60,301 nucleotides of DNA, from NCBI RefSeq assembly GCF_002993975.1, contig NZ_POSO01000003.1, positions 70,285 through 130,585 of the forward strand, read 5' to 3'. The notes under the pieces are model-generated. The model was not told where the DNA came from. It saw only the letters and a program-made list of their open reading frames with translations, and did not search any database. This DNA comes from Apilactobacillus micheneri. GTDB taxonomy: Bacteria > Bacillota > Bacilli > Lactobacillales > Lactobacillaceae. The position numbers and the translations under genes were made by a program. Within the stretch, counting starts at the first letter, position 1; each line of letters opens with the position of its first letter. Positions 26,304-36,370 of this stretch are shown here, one piece after another.

Positions 26304-28715
26304 TTGAATTTAGCAAAAATAATTGTTGATGTACCAACTATGCAAACTAATGAGCCTTATACTTATCAAATTCCTGACTTCTTAAATGAACAACTAGAAA
26401 AAGGAATGCGAGTAATAGTTCCTTTTGGTAATGGTAGTCGTAAGGTTCAAGGAATTGTTTGGGACATAAATCATAATGGTAAGTTTGATGGTAAATTAAA
26501 AGCTATCGAAAGCGTCATGGATCTTGAACCTGTATTAAATGATGAACTATTATTAATGTCAAAATGGATGGCTAGTAAGACCTTTTCTTTTCAAATTAGT
26601 TGCATATTAACAATGTTGCCTAGTGTGATGCGTGCTAAATATCAAAAACAATTAAAATTAGTTGATGATATTGATGATGAAAATGTGGCTAAAATATTTA
26701 GTAAGTCTAAAATTGTAGATTTTAATCCAGAAGAATTTGATAAAGATATATTAAGAAAAATTTTGCATCTAAAGAAGAAAAATAAGATTGAAATTAAATA
26801 TAATGTTAAAAATAAAGCACAATCTAAAAAAATATTAGGATTAAAGCCTAATCTTTTTGATAATGATATAGACAAAGCATTATCGAGCTTACGTTCTAAT
26901 GCAATTAAACAAAAAAATATTTTATATTATATTCGAGATTATCCTAGGGAAATAATTTCACAGAGAAAATTATGCAAAAAATATGATATATCTGAGGCGG
27001 CCGTTAAAACTGCTGTTAACAAGGGTTGGTTTAAACAATTTCAGATGGAAGCTTATCGTAATCCATATAAACAACCTGTTAAAAGAAATTATCCTTTAAA
27101 ACTTAATGCTGATCAATCAAATGCAGTAATTCAAGTTGGCAATTCAATCGACAATAATAATAGTAAAGTATTTTTATTAGAGGGTGTTACAGGTTCAGGC
27201 AAAACAGAAGTATATTTGCAGGCAATGCAAAAAGCATTGGCTATGGGTAAAACAGCTTTGATGTTAGTGCCAGAAATTGCACTAACTCCGCAAATGGCCA
27301 ATCGAGTAAAAGGTAGATTTGGCGATAGAGTTGCGATGCTTCATAGTGGACTATCTAATGGAGAAAAATATGATGAATGGCGTCGAATAAACAATGGTGA
27401 AGCAGATGTAGTAGTAGGTGCAAGATCAGCTGTATTTGCTCCACTCAAAAATATTGGTTTAATTATTATGGATGAAGAACATGATACCAGTTATAAACAG
27501 GACGATACTCCACGTTATCATACTAGGGATGTTGCTAAGTGGCGTGCCAAATACTATAAATGTCCAGTTATATTAGGAAGTGCAACTCCTTCTTTAGAAT
27601 CGCGAGCAAGAGCAACTAAGGGAGTTTATTCTTTGATAAGATTACCGCATCGAATTAATAATCAGTCACTACCAGATGTGAAAATTATTGATATGAAGAA
27701 TGAACTAATTAATAGTGGCGATGAAGACTTTTCTTCTGAGCTGTTAAGTGCAATTAGAAATCGTATTAGTAAAGGTGAACAAACTGTTTTAATGTTGAAT
27801 CGTAGAGGTTATTCTTCATTTATAATGTGCAGAACTTGTGGATTTGTATTGAAATGTCCTAATTGTGATATTTCATTGACATTGCATATGGATACTAAAA
27901 CGATGAAATGCCATTATTGTGGCCATGAAGAACCTATACCATATAAATGTCCTAATTGCCATGATAAAAAAATTAGGTATTATGGAACAGGAACTCAAAA
28001 AGTTCAAAAAAAATTACAAAAATTAATTCCTAATGCTCAAATCATTAGAATGGATGTCGATACTACCAGAAGAAAGGGCTCTCATGAAAGACTCTTACAA
28101 GAATTTGGCCAAGGTAATGCTGACATATTGTTAGGAACACAAATGATTGCCAAAGGTTTAGATTTTCCTAATGTGACTCTTGTTGGTGTTTTAAATGCTG
28201 ATACGTCATTAGATTTGCCAGATTTTCGTTCCAGTGAAAAGACATTTGAACTATTAACCCAAGTTAGTGGTCGTGCAGGCCGTGCAGAGAAGGAAGGTTT
28301 AGTTTATATTCAAACATTTAATCCAGATAATTATGCTATTCAGTTATCTAGACAGCAAGATTATGAGAAATTTTATCGAACTGAAATGAATATTAGACAT
28401 ATAACCAACTATCCACCATATTATTTTACTGTTAAAATAACTGCTAGTGATATAAACGAATCTAAAGCTGCTGCAAAGATGTTCGAAATATCAAAAATAT
28501 TAAAAGCTAAGTTAAGTGATCAGACAATTATGTTGGGTCCATCGCCTAGTTCTATTTTGAGAATAAAAAATAAATATTATTATCAAATTATTATTAAATA
28601 TAAAAATGAACCTAGTTTACATGCCTGTTTAGAGTACATTTTGCAACATTATCAAAAAGATGCACAAAAGGGACTTTATGTAAATATTGATCCTAATCCA
28701 TTAAACTTTATGTAA
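26304..28715 (+). CDS. priA: Primosomal helicase PriA (replication restart)
   Basis: Superfamily 2 helicase that recognises abandoned forks and reloads the replisome. In order: the 3'-BD DNA-binding domain (residues 1-105), a winged helix, Walker A GVTGSGKTEVYLQA (about 294), DEEH, a zinc region with eight cysteines (CRTCG, CPNC, CHYCG, CPNCH; about 511-555), then GTQMIAKGLDFPNVTLVGVL and the C-terminal domain. The start is TTG 26304 behind GGGAAGAG. The length of 803 aa is normal. Confidence 0.97.
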   Translation: MNLAKIIVDVPTMQTNEPYTYQIPDFLNEQLEKGMRVIVPFGNGSRKVQGIVWDINHNGKFDGKLKAIESVMDLEPVLNDELLLMSKWMASKTFSFQISCILTMLPSVMRAKYQKQLKLVDDIDDENVAKIFSKSKIVDFNPEEFDKDILRKILHLKKKNKIEIKYNVKNKAQSKKILGLKPNLFDNDIDKALSSLRSNAIKQKNILYYIRDYPREIISQRKLCKKYDISEAAVKTAVNKGWFKQFQMEAYRNPYKQPVKRNYPLKLNADQSNAVIQVGNSIDNNNSKVFLLEGVTGSGKTEVYLQAMQKALAMGKTALMLVPEIALTPQMANRVKGRFGDRVAMLHSGLSNGEKYDEWRRINNGEADVVVGARSAVFAPLKNIGLIIMDEEHDTSYKQDDTPRYHTRDVAKWRAKYYKCPVILGSATPSLESRARATKGVYSLIRLPHRINNQSLPDVKIIDMKNELINSGDEDFSSELLSAIRNRISKGEQTVLMLNRRGYSSFIMCRTCGFVLKCPNCDISLTLHMDTKTMKCHYCGHEEPIPYKCPNCHDKKIRYYGTGTQKVQKKLQKLIPNAQIIRMDVDTTRRKGSHERLLQEFGQGNADILLGTQMIAKGLDFPNVTLVGVLNADTSLDLPDFRSSEKTFELLTQVSGRAGRAEKEGLVYIQTFNPDNYAIQLSRQQDYEKFYRTEMNIRHITNYPPYYFTVKITASDINESKAAAKMFEISKILKAKLSDQTIMLGPSPSSILRIKNKYYYQIIIKYKNEPSLHACLEYILQHYQKDAQKGLYVNIDPNPLNFM

Positions 28716-28730
28716 GGAAGTATATAAAAT

Positions 28731-29687
28731 ATGCAAAAAATTGTTTTTATGGGAACCCCTTCTTTTGCGGTTCCAATTTTAAAAGATCTAGTCAAATCAA
28801 ATGATTATGATGTTTTAGCCGTTGTTACTCAACCAGATCGTCCATTTGGTCGTAAGCGAGTTTTAAAAGCATCTCCTGTTAAATTGTTTGCCGAAGAAGC
28901 AAATATTGATATATTACAACCAGAAAAAATTAGTGGTAGTAAAGAAATGCAAAAAATTATCGATTTAAGCCCGGATTTTATCATTACTGCGGCGTTTGGA
29001 CAGTTTTTACCTACAAAGCTTTTGAATGCTGCAAAAGTAGCTGCAGTTAATGTCCACGGTTCTTTGTTACCCAAATATCGTGGTGGTGCGCCTGTTCAAT
29101 ATTCAATTATGAATGGTGACGATAGAACTGGAATTTCTATTATGTATATGGTCAAAAAGATGGATGCTGGTGATATTTTAGCTCAGGAATCTATTAAAAT
29201 TGAAGAAAATGATGATACTGCTTCAATGTTTGACAAATTAAGTATCTTAGGTAGTAAGTTATTATTAGAGACTTTACCAAAGATAGTTGATGGAAGTGTT
29301 AAACCAATAGCCCAAGATGAAAGCAAAGTAGTATTTTCACCTAACATCAAACGTTCTGAAGAACAACTTGATTTTAATAAAACTGCATTTTTAGTTGACC
29401 GCAAGGTTAGAGCTCTAAGACCAGATCCTAGTGCATTTACTTTTCTTAAAGGTAAACGTACAAAAATTTGGCAAACCAAAGTTGTTAATGATGAAAAGAC
29501 TGATTTAGCACCGGGACAAGTTGTTATTAAAACTAAGAAGTCTTTAAAGATTGCTTGTGGCAATGGAACTGTAATCTCAATCATTGAACTTCAACCAGCT
29601 GGTAAGCCTAAACAAAATATTAATGCTTACTTAAATGGAGCTGGCCAAAGCATTAAAGAAAAGGAACAGGTAATTACTAATGAGTAA
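28731..29687 (+). CDS. fmt: Methionyl-tRNA formyltransferase
   Basis: Formylates initiator Met-tRNA with 10-formyl-THF. The catalytic core contains the HGSLLPKYRGGAPVQ block (His109 region), AAFGQFLP before it and DAGDIL after it; the C-terminal OB-like domain binds tRNA. The length of 318 aa is normal. Its last 8 bases overlap the rsmB start. The 10-formyl-THF it uses depends on FolD and the cyclo-ligase, both also in this window. Confidence 0.96.
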   Translation: MQKIVFMGTPSFAVPILKDLVKSNDYDVLAVVTQPDRPFGRKRVLKASPVKLFAEEANIDILQPEKISGSKEMQKIIDLSPDFIITAAFGQFLPTKLLNAAKVAAVNVHGSLLPKYRGGAPVQYSIMNGDDRTGISIMYMVKKMDAGDILAQESIKIEENDDTASMFDKLSILGSKLLLETLPKIVDGSVKPIAQDESKVVFSPNIKRSEEQLDFNKTAFLVDRKVRALRPDPSAFTFLKGKRTKIWQTKVVNDEKTDLAPGQVVIKTKKSLKIACGNGTVISIIELQPAGKPKQNINAYLNGAGQSIKEKEQVITNE

Positions 29688-31011
29688 AGATAATCCTAGA
29701 CTTTTAGCAGTAAAAACACTTAATAAAATATCAAATGGATCATATTCTAATTTACAATTAAATCAAGTTATTGAACATAGTGACCTGGATAGTCGTGATA
29801 TAAGTTTATTAACTAATATTGTTTATGGTGTAATTCAACATCGACTAACTTTAGAATATTATCTAAATTCTTTTTTAAAAAATCCAAAAAAGGTAAACAG
29901 TTGGGTAAAAGAATTACTTTATACTTCAATTTATCAAATGTACTATCTAAATAAGATTCCTGAACGTGCTATTTTTAATGAATCTATAAAAATAGCCAAA
30001 AAATTAGGGCATGATGGAATTAGAAGAATGGTAACAGGAACATTACATCAAATACAAAGAAATGGTTTACCATCTTTTAATGAAATTAAAGATCCAATGA
30101 GAAAATTATCAATTGAATATAGTGTTTCACCTTGGATTATTGAGGAATTAAATCAACAAGTTGGTAATCAAAAAACAATCTCTATTTTAGAAAGTATTAA
30201 TAAACCTTCTAAACAATCAGTAAGATTTAATTCCAAATTAATTGATAAATCTGTCTTATCCAATGAATTACAATCTGAAGGATATGGAGTAAAAAATAGT
30301 TCATTAGCAAAATCTGGCTTAATTTTGACCGATAAATCGGCAAGCTATAGTGATCTATTTAAAACTGGTAAAATGACTATTCAAGATGAAAGTGCAATGT
30401 TACCAGTTGAATCAATGGATATTAAGCCTCATTATCAGATCTTAGATGCATGTTCTGCTCCTGGCGGTAAAACTACTCAAATTGCTGAAAAATTAGATTC
30501 TAATCAAGGCGGTCATGTATTTGCACTTGATTTACATGAAAAACGTTTAAAACAGGTTGAAAAAAATGCTAAACGTTTAGGAGTATCTGATGTTTTAAGC
30601 ACTGAAGCTTGTGATGCTAGAAAAATAGACTCATTGTATAAAGATGAACAATTTGATCAGATCTTGATTGATGCACCATGTTCTGGAATTGGTTTGATTA
30701 GAAGAAAACCTGAAATAAGATATGAAAAACAATTATCAGATGTTAATCATTTATCAAATATACAGCTTGATATATTAAATTCAGTTGCTCCAAAATTAAA
30801 GAGTGGTGGAAAATTAGTATATAGTACTTGTACTATTTTAAACCAAGAAAATATTGATGTTATTGATAAATTCTTGTCTTTAAACTCAGATTTTGAATTA
30901 GTAACTACTAAAACTTTATTGGACTTAAAAAATAATGATAAATATTTGAAAATTTACCCAGATGATTATGAATCAGATGGATTTTTCGTATATAATTTAA
31001 TTAAAAAATAG
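29680..31011 (+). CDS. rsmB: 16S rRNA (cytosine 967-C5)-methyltransferase RsmB
   Basis: Makes m5C967 in 16S rRNA. A NusB-like RNA-binding domain spans residues 1-135 (RLLAVKTLNKI... start). The methyltransferase has DACSAPGGKTTQIAE (SAM loop), DAPCSGIG with C334, and YSTCTI with the nucleophile C384. The length of 443 aa is normal. It is coupled to fmt by an 8-base overlap. A second m5C enzyme (RsmF type) lies at the end of the window. Confidence 0.96.
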   Translation: MSKDNPRLLAVKTLNKISNGSYSNLQLNQVIEHSDLDSRDISLLTNIVYGVIQHRLTLEYYLNSFLKNPKKVNSWVKELLYTSIYQMYYLNKIPERAIFNESIKIAKKLGHDGIRRMVTGTLHQIQRNGLPSFNEIKDPMRKLSIEYSVSPWIIEELNQQVGNQKTISILESINKPSKQSVRFNSKLIDKSVLSNELQSEGYGVKNSSLAKSGLILTDKSASYSDLFKTGKMTIQDESAMLPVESMDIKPHYQILDACSAPGGKTTQIAEKLDSNQGGHVFALDLHEKRLKQVEKNAKRLGVSDVLSTEACDARKIDSLYKDEQFDQILIDAPCSGIGLIRRKPEIRYEKQLSDVNHLSNIQLDILNSVAPKLKSGGKLVYSTCTILNQENIDVIDKFLSLNSDFELVTTKTLLDLKNNDKYLKIYPDDYESDGFFVYNLIKK

Positions 31012-31021
31012 TGGAGATATT

Positions 31022-31768
31022 ATGCAAATAATTGCTAAATCATCGATTGGGAAAGTTAGAGCTAATAATGAAGATTGTGTAGGCTATTTTTATAATCATC
31101 AGGGTGCTTTAATAGCAATTCTAGCTGATGGCATTGGTGGTAATCGTGGTGGCGATGTAGCATCTAAAATGGCTGTTAATTTATTAGGGAATGCTTTTAA
31201 ACAATATACTATTAGTTCAATTAAAGATGTTGAAAAATGGATTCAAGAACAATTTAAAAGTATTAATAATCAAATAGTTAATAAATCAGAAGAAACACTT
31301 TCACTTGATAAAATGGGGACAACAATTGTTGTCGCATTATTTTTTGGTAATCAATACTTAGTTGCTCATTTAGGTGATAGTAGGTGTTATTTGCTTCATA
31401 ATAATAATATGCAACAAATAACTGAGGATCATTCTTACGTAAATATGTTAGTAAAAAAGGGTGAAATATCTAAAAAAGATGCTAGTTATTCTTCTTTAAA
31501 GAATATTATTGTCAAAGGATTAGGAGTATCTGGGGATGCTAATACCAATATCACTAAGATAAGCTTATCAACAAATGATATTATTTTATTATGTAGTGAT
31601 GGGCTTACTAATATGGTGAATGATTCATATATTTATGAAAAACTCAGTAAAAATCAATCTATTGATGAAATAGCCAATGATTTAATAAAAGGAGCTAATG
31701 ATAACGGTGGTAGTGATAATATATCTGTCATTATTATTAGAAATTCTTTAGGAAGTGATAATCTATGA
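31022..31768 (+). CDS. stp: PP2C-type Ser/Thr phosphatase Stp/PrpC
   Basis: Mn-dependent phosphatase that opposes PrkC. The metal-binding and fold motifs are in order: NEDCVG, ADGIGGNRGGDVASKMA (Asp36), VAHLGDSRCYL, ITEDHS, LCSDGLTNM and GGSDNISVII. The length of 248 aa is normal. The last four bases overlap the kinase gene, so phosphatase and kinase are made together. Confidence 0.96.
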   Translation: MQIIAKSSIGKVRANNEDCVGYFYNHQGALIAILADGIGGNRGGDVASKMAVNLLGNAFKQYTISSIKDVEKWIQEQFKSINNQIVNKSEETLSLDKMGTTIVVALFFGNQYLVAHLGDSRCYLLHNNNMQQITEDHSYVNMLVKKGEISKKDASYSSLKNIIVKGLGVSGDANTNITKISLSTNDIILLCSDGLTNMVNDSYIYEKLSKNQSIDEIANDLIKGANDNGGSDNISVIIIRNSLGSDNL

Positions 31769-33648
31769 AAAACGGTACAGTGTTAAATAATCGTTATAAG
31801 ATTATCAATAAAATTGGTGAAGGTGGAATGGTAAATGTCTATTTAGCTAATGATAATAAAAATAAACGTTTAGTTACCATCAAAATTATAAGACTTGATT
31901 TTCAACATAGTAAAAAAGCTCAGCGACATTTTAAATATGAAAAGTTAGCTATTAATAAATTAAAAAGTGAATATATTGTTAAAGTATACGATGTTGGAAA
32001 ATATAAAGATATGCAATATTTAGTTATGGAATATGTTCCAGGATCCGATTTAAAAAAATATATTCAAAAAAATTATCCTATTGACCTAAAAACTGTTGTT
32101 TATATTATGAGTCAAATACTCAATGCTGTGAATGTAGCACATAATCATGGTATTATTCATCGTGATTTAAAACCACAAAATATTTTAATTAATAAAAATA
32201 AAAATATTAAAATAACTGATTTTGGAATTGCTGTTATGACTGATCTATTACCATTAACTCGTACTAATTCTATCGTTGGTTCAATTCATTATATATCGCC
32301 TGAACAAACATTAGGGAAATCAGTCACTATGAAATCTGATATTTATTCTTTGGGTATTATTCTATATGAATTATTGGTGGGAAATGTTCCTTTTAATGGA
32401 GATTCTCCAGTTAGCATTGCTATGAAACATTCACGCAGTAACATCCCATCAATAATGAATCAAAACAGCAAAGTACCTCAATCACTAGAAAATGTGGTAT
32501 TAAAAGCTACAGCAAAAAGGCCTAGTGATCGTTATGATAGTGTTTTAGAAATGAAGAAAGATTTAGAAACCGCTTTAGATCCTAGCAGAAAAGATGAAGC
32601 TAAATTATTTTTTAAAGTTGAAAATAAAAAAGATATTGATAATGATGAAACAAAAATATTGAATTTGGAAAACCTAAAAAAAGACGATGCTAGAATTAAC
32701 ATTTTAAATAACAATAAAAACAAAAAATTATTATTTCTGATTACGGTATTTTTGTTATTCATTATTTTAATTATATTACTATTACATTTAACCTTATTTT
32801 CTAGAGTTAATGTTCCAAATGTTGATAATATGACAATTGAAAAAGCTAAATACAATATCAAAAAATCAAAGTTACTTTCCACAAAAATAATTTATCGAAA
32901 CAACTACGAAGTTCCTTATAACCATGTTATTAAGACCGAACCTAATGCTAAAACTAGATTATTAAATCATTCTGGCATTAAATTAATTGTTAGTAATGGT
33001 GCTGGTGTAATTAATATGGACAACTATGTTGGTAAGAATTATGATAAAGTTTATCCTAAATTATCCAAAATGGGGTTTAAAGTTAAAAAAATTTATAACT
33101 ATAATGACTACTTTATGCCTAACCATATTTTGAATCAAAGTATTTTACCTAATGCTAAGGTTAGTCCCAAAAATAAGTCTCTAAATTTAGTTGTATCAAA
33201 ATATGGTGAATCATTTACAATGAAAAATTTAGTTGGAAAACATGAAGAACAGGCTAAAAAATATGTAAAAGATAAACATCTAAATGCTAAATTTCATTAT
33301 GAAAATACTAAAGATGAACCAGTCGGGGTTGTTTACCAACAAAATCCTAGTGATGGTTTGAAACTTCAAAGTGGTTATAATGTTGAAATTTGGGTTTCAA
33401 AGGGGAACACAAGTGGTGTAAACTTAAGCCATGGATTCAACTTGTCATTACAAGTTCCATATAAAAAGACTAATAACTCAAATGGAAATAAAATTACTGT
33501 TTATTCTAATATAAATGGCAAAGGACTTTCATTCTATGAGACTATATACATTAATAAGGATACTAATATAACGATTCCATATAATTTAAAGTCAAATGAA
33601 AAATCAAGATATGAAATATATCGAGACGGAAAACTAATTATGAAATAA
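31765..33648 (+). CDS. PASTA-domain Ser/Thr kinase PrkC/PknB/Stk
   Basis: Membrane kinase sensing muropeptides or lipid II and regulating cell wall and division. The kinase domain (residues 1-275) has GEGGMVNVY, the ATP-binding K40, HRDLKPQN with catalytic D134, DFGIA and SPEQTLG. After a charged linker comes one membrane helix (about 322-345) and three PASTA repeats (about 350-545), then roughly 80 extra residues of beta-rich, Asn-rich sequence at the C terminus. The length of 627 aa is typical. It overlaps stp by 4 bases. Confidence 0.95.
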   Translation: MKNGTVLNNRYKIINKIGEGGMVNVYLANDNKNKRLVTIKIIRLDFQHSKKAQRHFKYEKLAINKLKSEYIVKVYDVGKYKDMQYLVMEYVPGSDLKKYIQKNYPIDLKTVVYIMSQILNAVNVAHNHGIIHRDLKPQNILINKNKNIKITDFGIAVMTDLLPLTRTNSIVGSIHYISPEQTLGKSVTMKSDIYSLGIILYELLVGNVPFNGDSPVSIAMKHSRSNIPSIMNQNSKVPQSLENVVLKATAKRPSDRYDSVLEMKKDLETALDPSRKDEAKLFFKVENKKDIDNDETKILNLENLKKDDARINILNNNKNKKLLFLITVFLLFIILIILLLHLTLFSRVNVPNVDNMTIEKAKYNIKKSKLLSTKIIYRNNYEVPYNHVIKTEPNAKTRLLNHSGIKLIVSNGAGVINMDNYVGKNYDKVYPKLSKMGFKVKKIYNYNDYFMPNHILNQSILPNAKVSPKNKSLNLVVSKYGESFTMKNLVGKHEEQAKKYVKDKHLNAKFHYENTKDEPVGVVYQQNPSDGLKLQSGYNVEIWVSKGNTSGVNLSHGFNLSLQVPYKKTNNSNGNKITVYSNINGKGLSFYETIYINKDTNITIPYNLKSNEKSRYEIYRDGKLIMK

Positions 33649-33664
33649 AGATTGAGGTGATTAA

Positions 33665-34561
33665 TTGTCAAAAGGAAAAGTATTTCAATCACTTAGTGGA
33701 TTTTATGATATTATAAGTGATGGTAAAATATATAGAACTCGTGCTCGTGGTAATTTTAGAAAGCGTAGAATTACTCCATTGGTGGGTGATGAGGTAGAAT
33801 TTCAATCAAATTCTTTAACAGAAGGATATTTACTTAAAGTATTTGATAGAAAAAATTCATTAGTTAGACCTCCAATAGCTAATATTGATCAAGCTGTTGT
33901 GGTAACTTCAACGATTCAACCAAATTTTTCTAGTAATTTATTAGATCGTCAGTTAGTTGCTTTAGAAATAAATAATATTAAGCCAATTATTTATTTTACC
34001 AAGATAGATTTATTGGATAATGATAGTCTTAATTATTTCAATAATATCAAATCAATTTATCAGAATATTGGCTATAATGTTATTATGTCTAATGGTGAAA
34101 ATGATATTGAATCTTTAAAAGAATTAAATAAATGTTTTAAAGATAAAGTAAGCGTAATTATGGGACAAACAGGTGCTGGTAAGTCTACATTATTGAATAA
34201 GATTGCTCCAAAGCTCAATTTACCAACCGGTGAAATATCATCATCCTTGAATCGTGGGAAACATACCACTAGAAAAGTTAGCTTTCTTAAAATGAATGGT
34301 GGCTTGGTTGCCGACACTCCTGGATTTTCGTCTTATGATACTTTTGATATTAGATCTGATGAACTTAGAAATTACTTCCCCGAATTTAAAAGAAACGCTG
34401 ATAAATGTAAATTTAGGGGATGTGTTCACATTAATGAACCTAAATGTGAAATAAAAAAATTATTAGATGATAATAAATTATCTCACGAACGTTATAATAA
34501 TTATTTACAGTTGTATAAAATATTAAAGAACAAAAAACCAATTTATAATAAAAAGAAATGA
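33665..34561 (+). CDS. rsgA: Ribosome small subunit-dependent GTPase RsgA
   Basis: Circularly permuted GTPase that acts late in 30S maturation. An OB fold (residues 1-65, TRARGNFRKR) is followed by G4 TKIDLL, G1 GQTGAGKST (167-175), and G3 DTPGFSSYD; the C-terminal zinc finger is C-x5-C-V-H-x5-C (CKFRGCVHINEPKC). The start is TTG 33665 behind GAGGTG. The length of 298 aa is normal. The prkC-rsgA-rpe-thiN order is conserved in Bacilli. Confidence 0.96.
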   Translation: MSKGKVFQSLSGFYDIISDGKIYRTRARGNFRKRRITPLVGDEVEFQSNSLTEGYLLKVFDRKNSLVRPPIANIDQAVVVTSTIQPNFSSNLLDRQLVALEINNIKPIIYFTKIDLLDNDSLNYFNNIKSIYQNIGYNVIMSNGENDIESLKELNKCFKDKVSVIMGQTGAGKSTLLNKIAPKLNLPTGEISSSLNRGKHTTRKVSFLKMNGGLVADTPGFSSYDTFDIRSDELRNYFPEFKRNADKCKFRGCVHINEPKCEIKKLLDDNKLSHERYNNYLQLYKILKNKKPIYNKKK

Positions 34562-34571
34562 GGACATATTT

Positions 34572-35222
34572 ATGATTAAAGTAGCTCCATCAATTTTAAG
34601 TGCTGACTATTTAAATTTAGAAAGAGATATTAATAAAATTGAAAAAGATGCTGAATATTTACATATTGATGTAATGGATGGTGATTTTGTACCTTCAATT
34701 TCATATGGACCAGGATGGGTTAAACAGATTAGAAAAATTTCTGATTTAATTTTAGATGTTCATATGATGGTAAGAAATCCTGAAAGATATGTAGATGAAT
34801 TTGCTGACAATGGTGCAGACCTAATTGGGGTTCATGTAGAAGCTACACCACATATCCATAGAGCATTACAAATGATTAAAAATAAGGGAGTAAAAGCTGA
34901 AGTTGTTATTAATCCTGGAACTCCAGTAGAAGCTATTAAGCCCGTATTATATATGGTTGATCAAGTGTTAGTAATGACTGTTAATCCTGGATTTGGTGGT
35001 CAAAAATTCTTACCTGAAACTGTTAAGAAAATTCAACAATTAAATGATTTAAAGAAGAGTGAAGGTTATTCATTTGATATTGAAATCGATGGTGGGGTTA
35101 ACAATGAAACTGTTAAAACTGCTTATAATGCAGGTGCTACAGTTGCTGTTGCTGGTTCCTATGTCTTTAACGATGAAAATCCTTCATCAAAGGTTCAAGC
35201 TATTAAGGATGCCACTAAATAA
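34572..35222 (+). CDS. rpe: Ribulose-phosphate 3-epimerase
   Basis: Interconverts ribulose 5-phosphate and xylulose 5-phosphate; the latter is the substrate of phosphoketolase in heterofermentative lactobacilli. The barrel carries PSILSADYLNL, HIDVMDGDFVPSISYG, DVHMMV, the MTVNPGFGGQKF phosphate loop and EIDGGVN. The length of 216 aa is normal. Two bases separate it from thiN. Confidence 0.97.
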   Translation: MIKVAPSILSADYLNLERDINKIEKDAEYLHIDVMDGDFVPSISYGPGWVKQIRKISDLILDVHMMVRNPERYVDEFADNGADLIGVHVEATPHIHRALQMIKNKGVKAEVVINPGTPVEAIKPVLYMVDQVLVMTVNPGFGGQKFLPETVKKIQQLNDLKKSEGYSFDIEIDGGVNNETVKTAYNAGATVAVAGSYVFNDENPSSKVQAIKDATK

Positions 35223-35224
35223 TT

Positions 35225-35872
35225 ATGAAAACTGTTAATTTATTAGTAGGTGGGCCCACTAATTTATGGCCTAATGATTTAAAATTAGGAAAAATTCATG
35301 ATAATTGGATTGGTGTTGATCGTGGTAGCTTTAGATTGATTGAGATGGGAATAAATCCAATTGTATCTATTGGTGATTATGATTCTATGAATGATGAAGA
35401 ATTGTCTATTGTTAAAAGTCATGTAGATGACTTAAGAACTTTTGATCCAATTAAAGATGATACAGATACTCAATTAGCTTTAAAAATAGCTAATAAAGAA
35501 TTAAATGCTGATATAATTAACATATATGGAGCGACTGGTGGAAGACTAGATCACTTTTTATCTAACTTTTTAATGATGACTGAACCAAGGTATAAGAAGA
35601 TCGTTAGTAAGATCAGAATTATAGATAATCAAAATACGATATCTTACTTCTTACCTGGCAGTCATATAATTAAAAAGGAATTAGACAAGAAATATTTAGC
35701 TTATTTACCATTGAACGAAATGAATTTAACTTTAAATGATGTTAAATATACTTTAGATAATTATCATGTTGCTAGGCCAATATCTTTTGCCAGTAATGAA
35801 TTTATTGGTACGAAGGCGAAGTTTTCATTTGATAAGGGTATTTTAAGCGTTATTCAAAGCAAAGATTTATAA
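35225..35872 (+). CDS. thiN: Thiamine pyrophosphokinase
   Basis: Converts thiamine and ATP to thiamine pyrophosphate. The family's GVDRGSFRLIEMGI, GDYDSM, KDDTDTQLAL and YGATGGRLDHFLSN motifs are all present (about residues 36-124). The length of 215 aa is normal. TPP is the cofactor of phosphoketolase and transketolase, which links the gene to rpe beside it. A strong terminator follows. Confidence 0.95.
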   Translation: MKTVNLLVGGPTNLWPNDLKLGKIHDNWIGVDRGSFRLIEMGINPIVSIGDYDSMNDEELSIVKSHVDDLRTFDPIKDDTDTQLALKIANKELNADIINIYGATGGRLDHFLSNFLMMTEPRYKKIVSKIRIIDNQNTISYFLPGSHIIKKELDKKYLAYLPLNEMNLTLNDVKYTLDNYHVARPISFASNEFIGTKAKFSFDKGILSVIQSKDL

Positions 35873-35880
35873 AAGTAAAA

Positions 35881-35919
35881 AAAACGATGTCTACTATACA
35901 GAATAGACATCGTTTTTTT
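35881..35919 (+). terminator. Terminator of the coaBC-thiN operon
   Basis: AAAACGATGTCTA (35881-35893) and TAGACATCGTTTT (35904-35916) are perfect complements around a 10-base loop, with further T. Confidence 0.92.
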
Positions 35920-35924
35920 GTATT

Positions 35925-35950
35925 AAAAAAGCTTGGCCAACAAGCCAAGC
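35925..35950 (-). terminator. Terminator of rpmB
   Basis: Read on the minus strand: GCTTGGC (35950-35944), six-base loop, GCCAAGC (35937-35931), then TTTTTT (35930-35925). It stands back to back with the thiN terminator. Confidence 0.88.
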
Positions 35951-35959
35951 TGAATATAA

Positions 35960-36145
35960 TTAGGCACGAGTAACTTTACCTGATTTTAGTGTACGGGTAC
36001 TAACCCAAACTTTCTTAGGTTTGCCATCTACAAGGATATTAACCTTTTGTAGGTTTGGCTTCCAGCTACGACGTGAAGAATTCAAAGCATGGGAACGTTT
36101 GTTACCATAATGAGTTCTTTTACCATTAATAAAATCTTTAGCCAT
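35960..36145 (-). CDS. rpmB: 50S ribosomal protein L28
   Basis: Large-subunit protein. [31 protein letters not shown] and [11 protein letters not shown] match the family. It has 61 residues and no zinc cysteines, as in several Firmicute L28 forms. GGAGGAA precedes the ATG. It is the single minus-strand gene between two plus-strand operons, the usual arrangement opposite yloU-fakA. Confidence 0.96.
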   Translation of the reverse strand: MAKDFINGKRTHYGNKRSHALNSSRRSWKPNLQKVNILVDGKPKKVWVSTRTLKSGKVTRA

Positions 36146-36207
36146 CGGTAAATTCCTCCTTTTAATGATTTCTCAAAAGCGTTGCTTTTATTACATCTCA
36201 CTCTAAT

Positions 36208-36236
36208 AATTTAGCATATTAAAAGCGGATTTGCAA
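36208..36236 (-). promoter_or_regulatory. Promoter of rpmB
   Basis: On the minus strand TTGCAA (36236-36231), 17-base spacer, TAAATT (36213-36208) preceded by TG-C, an extended -10. Confidence 0.6.
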
Positions 36237-36370
36237 TGTTTTTCTTTCAAGGAATTATACTTGACAGTTTAAACCCTTTTATAATAACAACCCTTTAGCT
36301 TTTTTTAAACTTGTGGTAATATTATATATCGAATATATTAGAAAATTTATCTTCTAAGGAGGCTATGGTT

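Noticed and set aside
36261-36285. TTGACA...TATAAT upstream of yloU as its promoter
   Set aside because: Both boxes are perfect but the spacer is only 13 bases, too short for sigma-A; another, unseen promoter must serve yloU-fakA.
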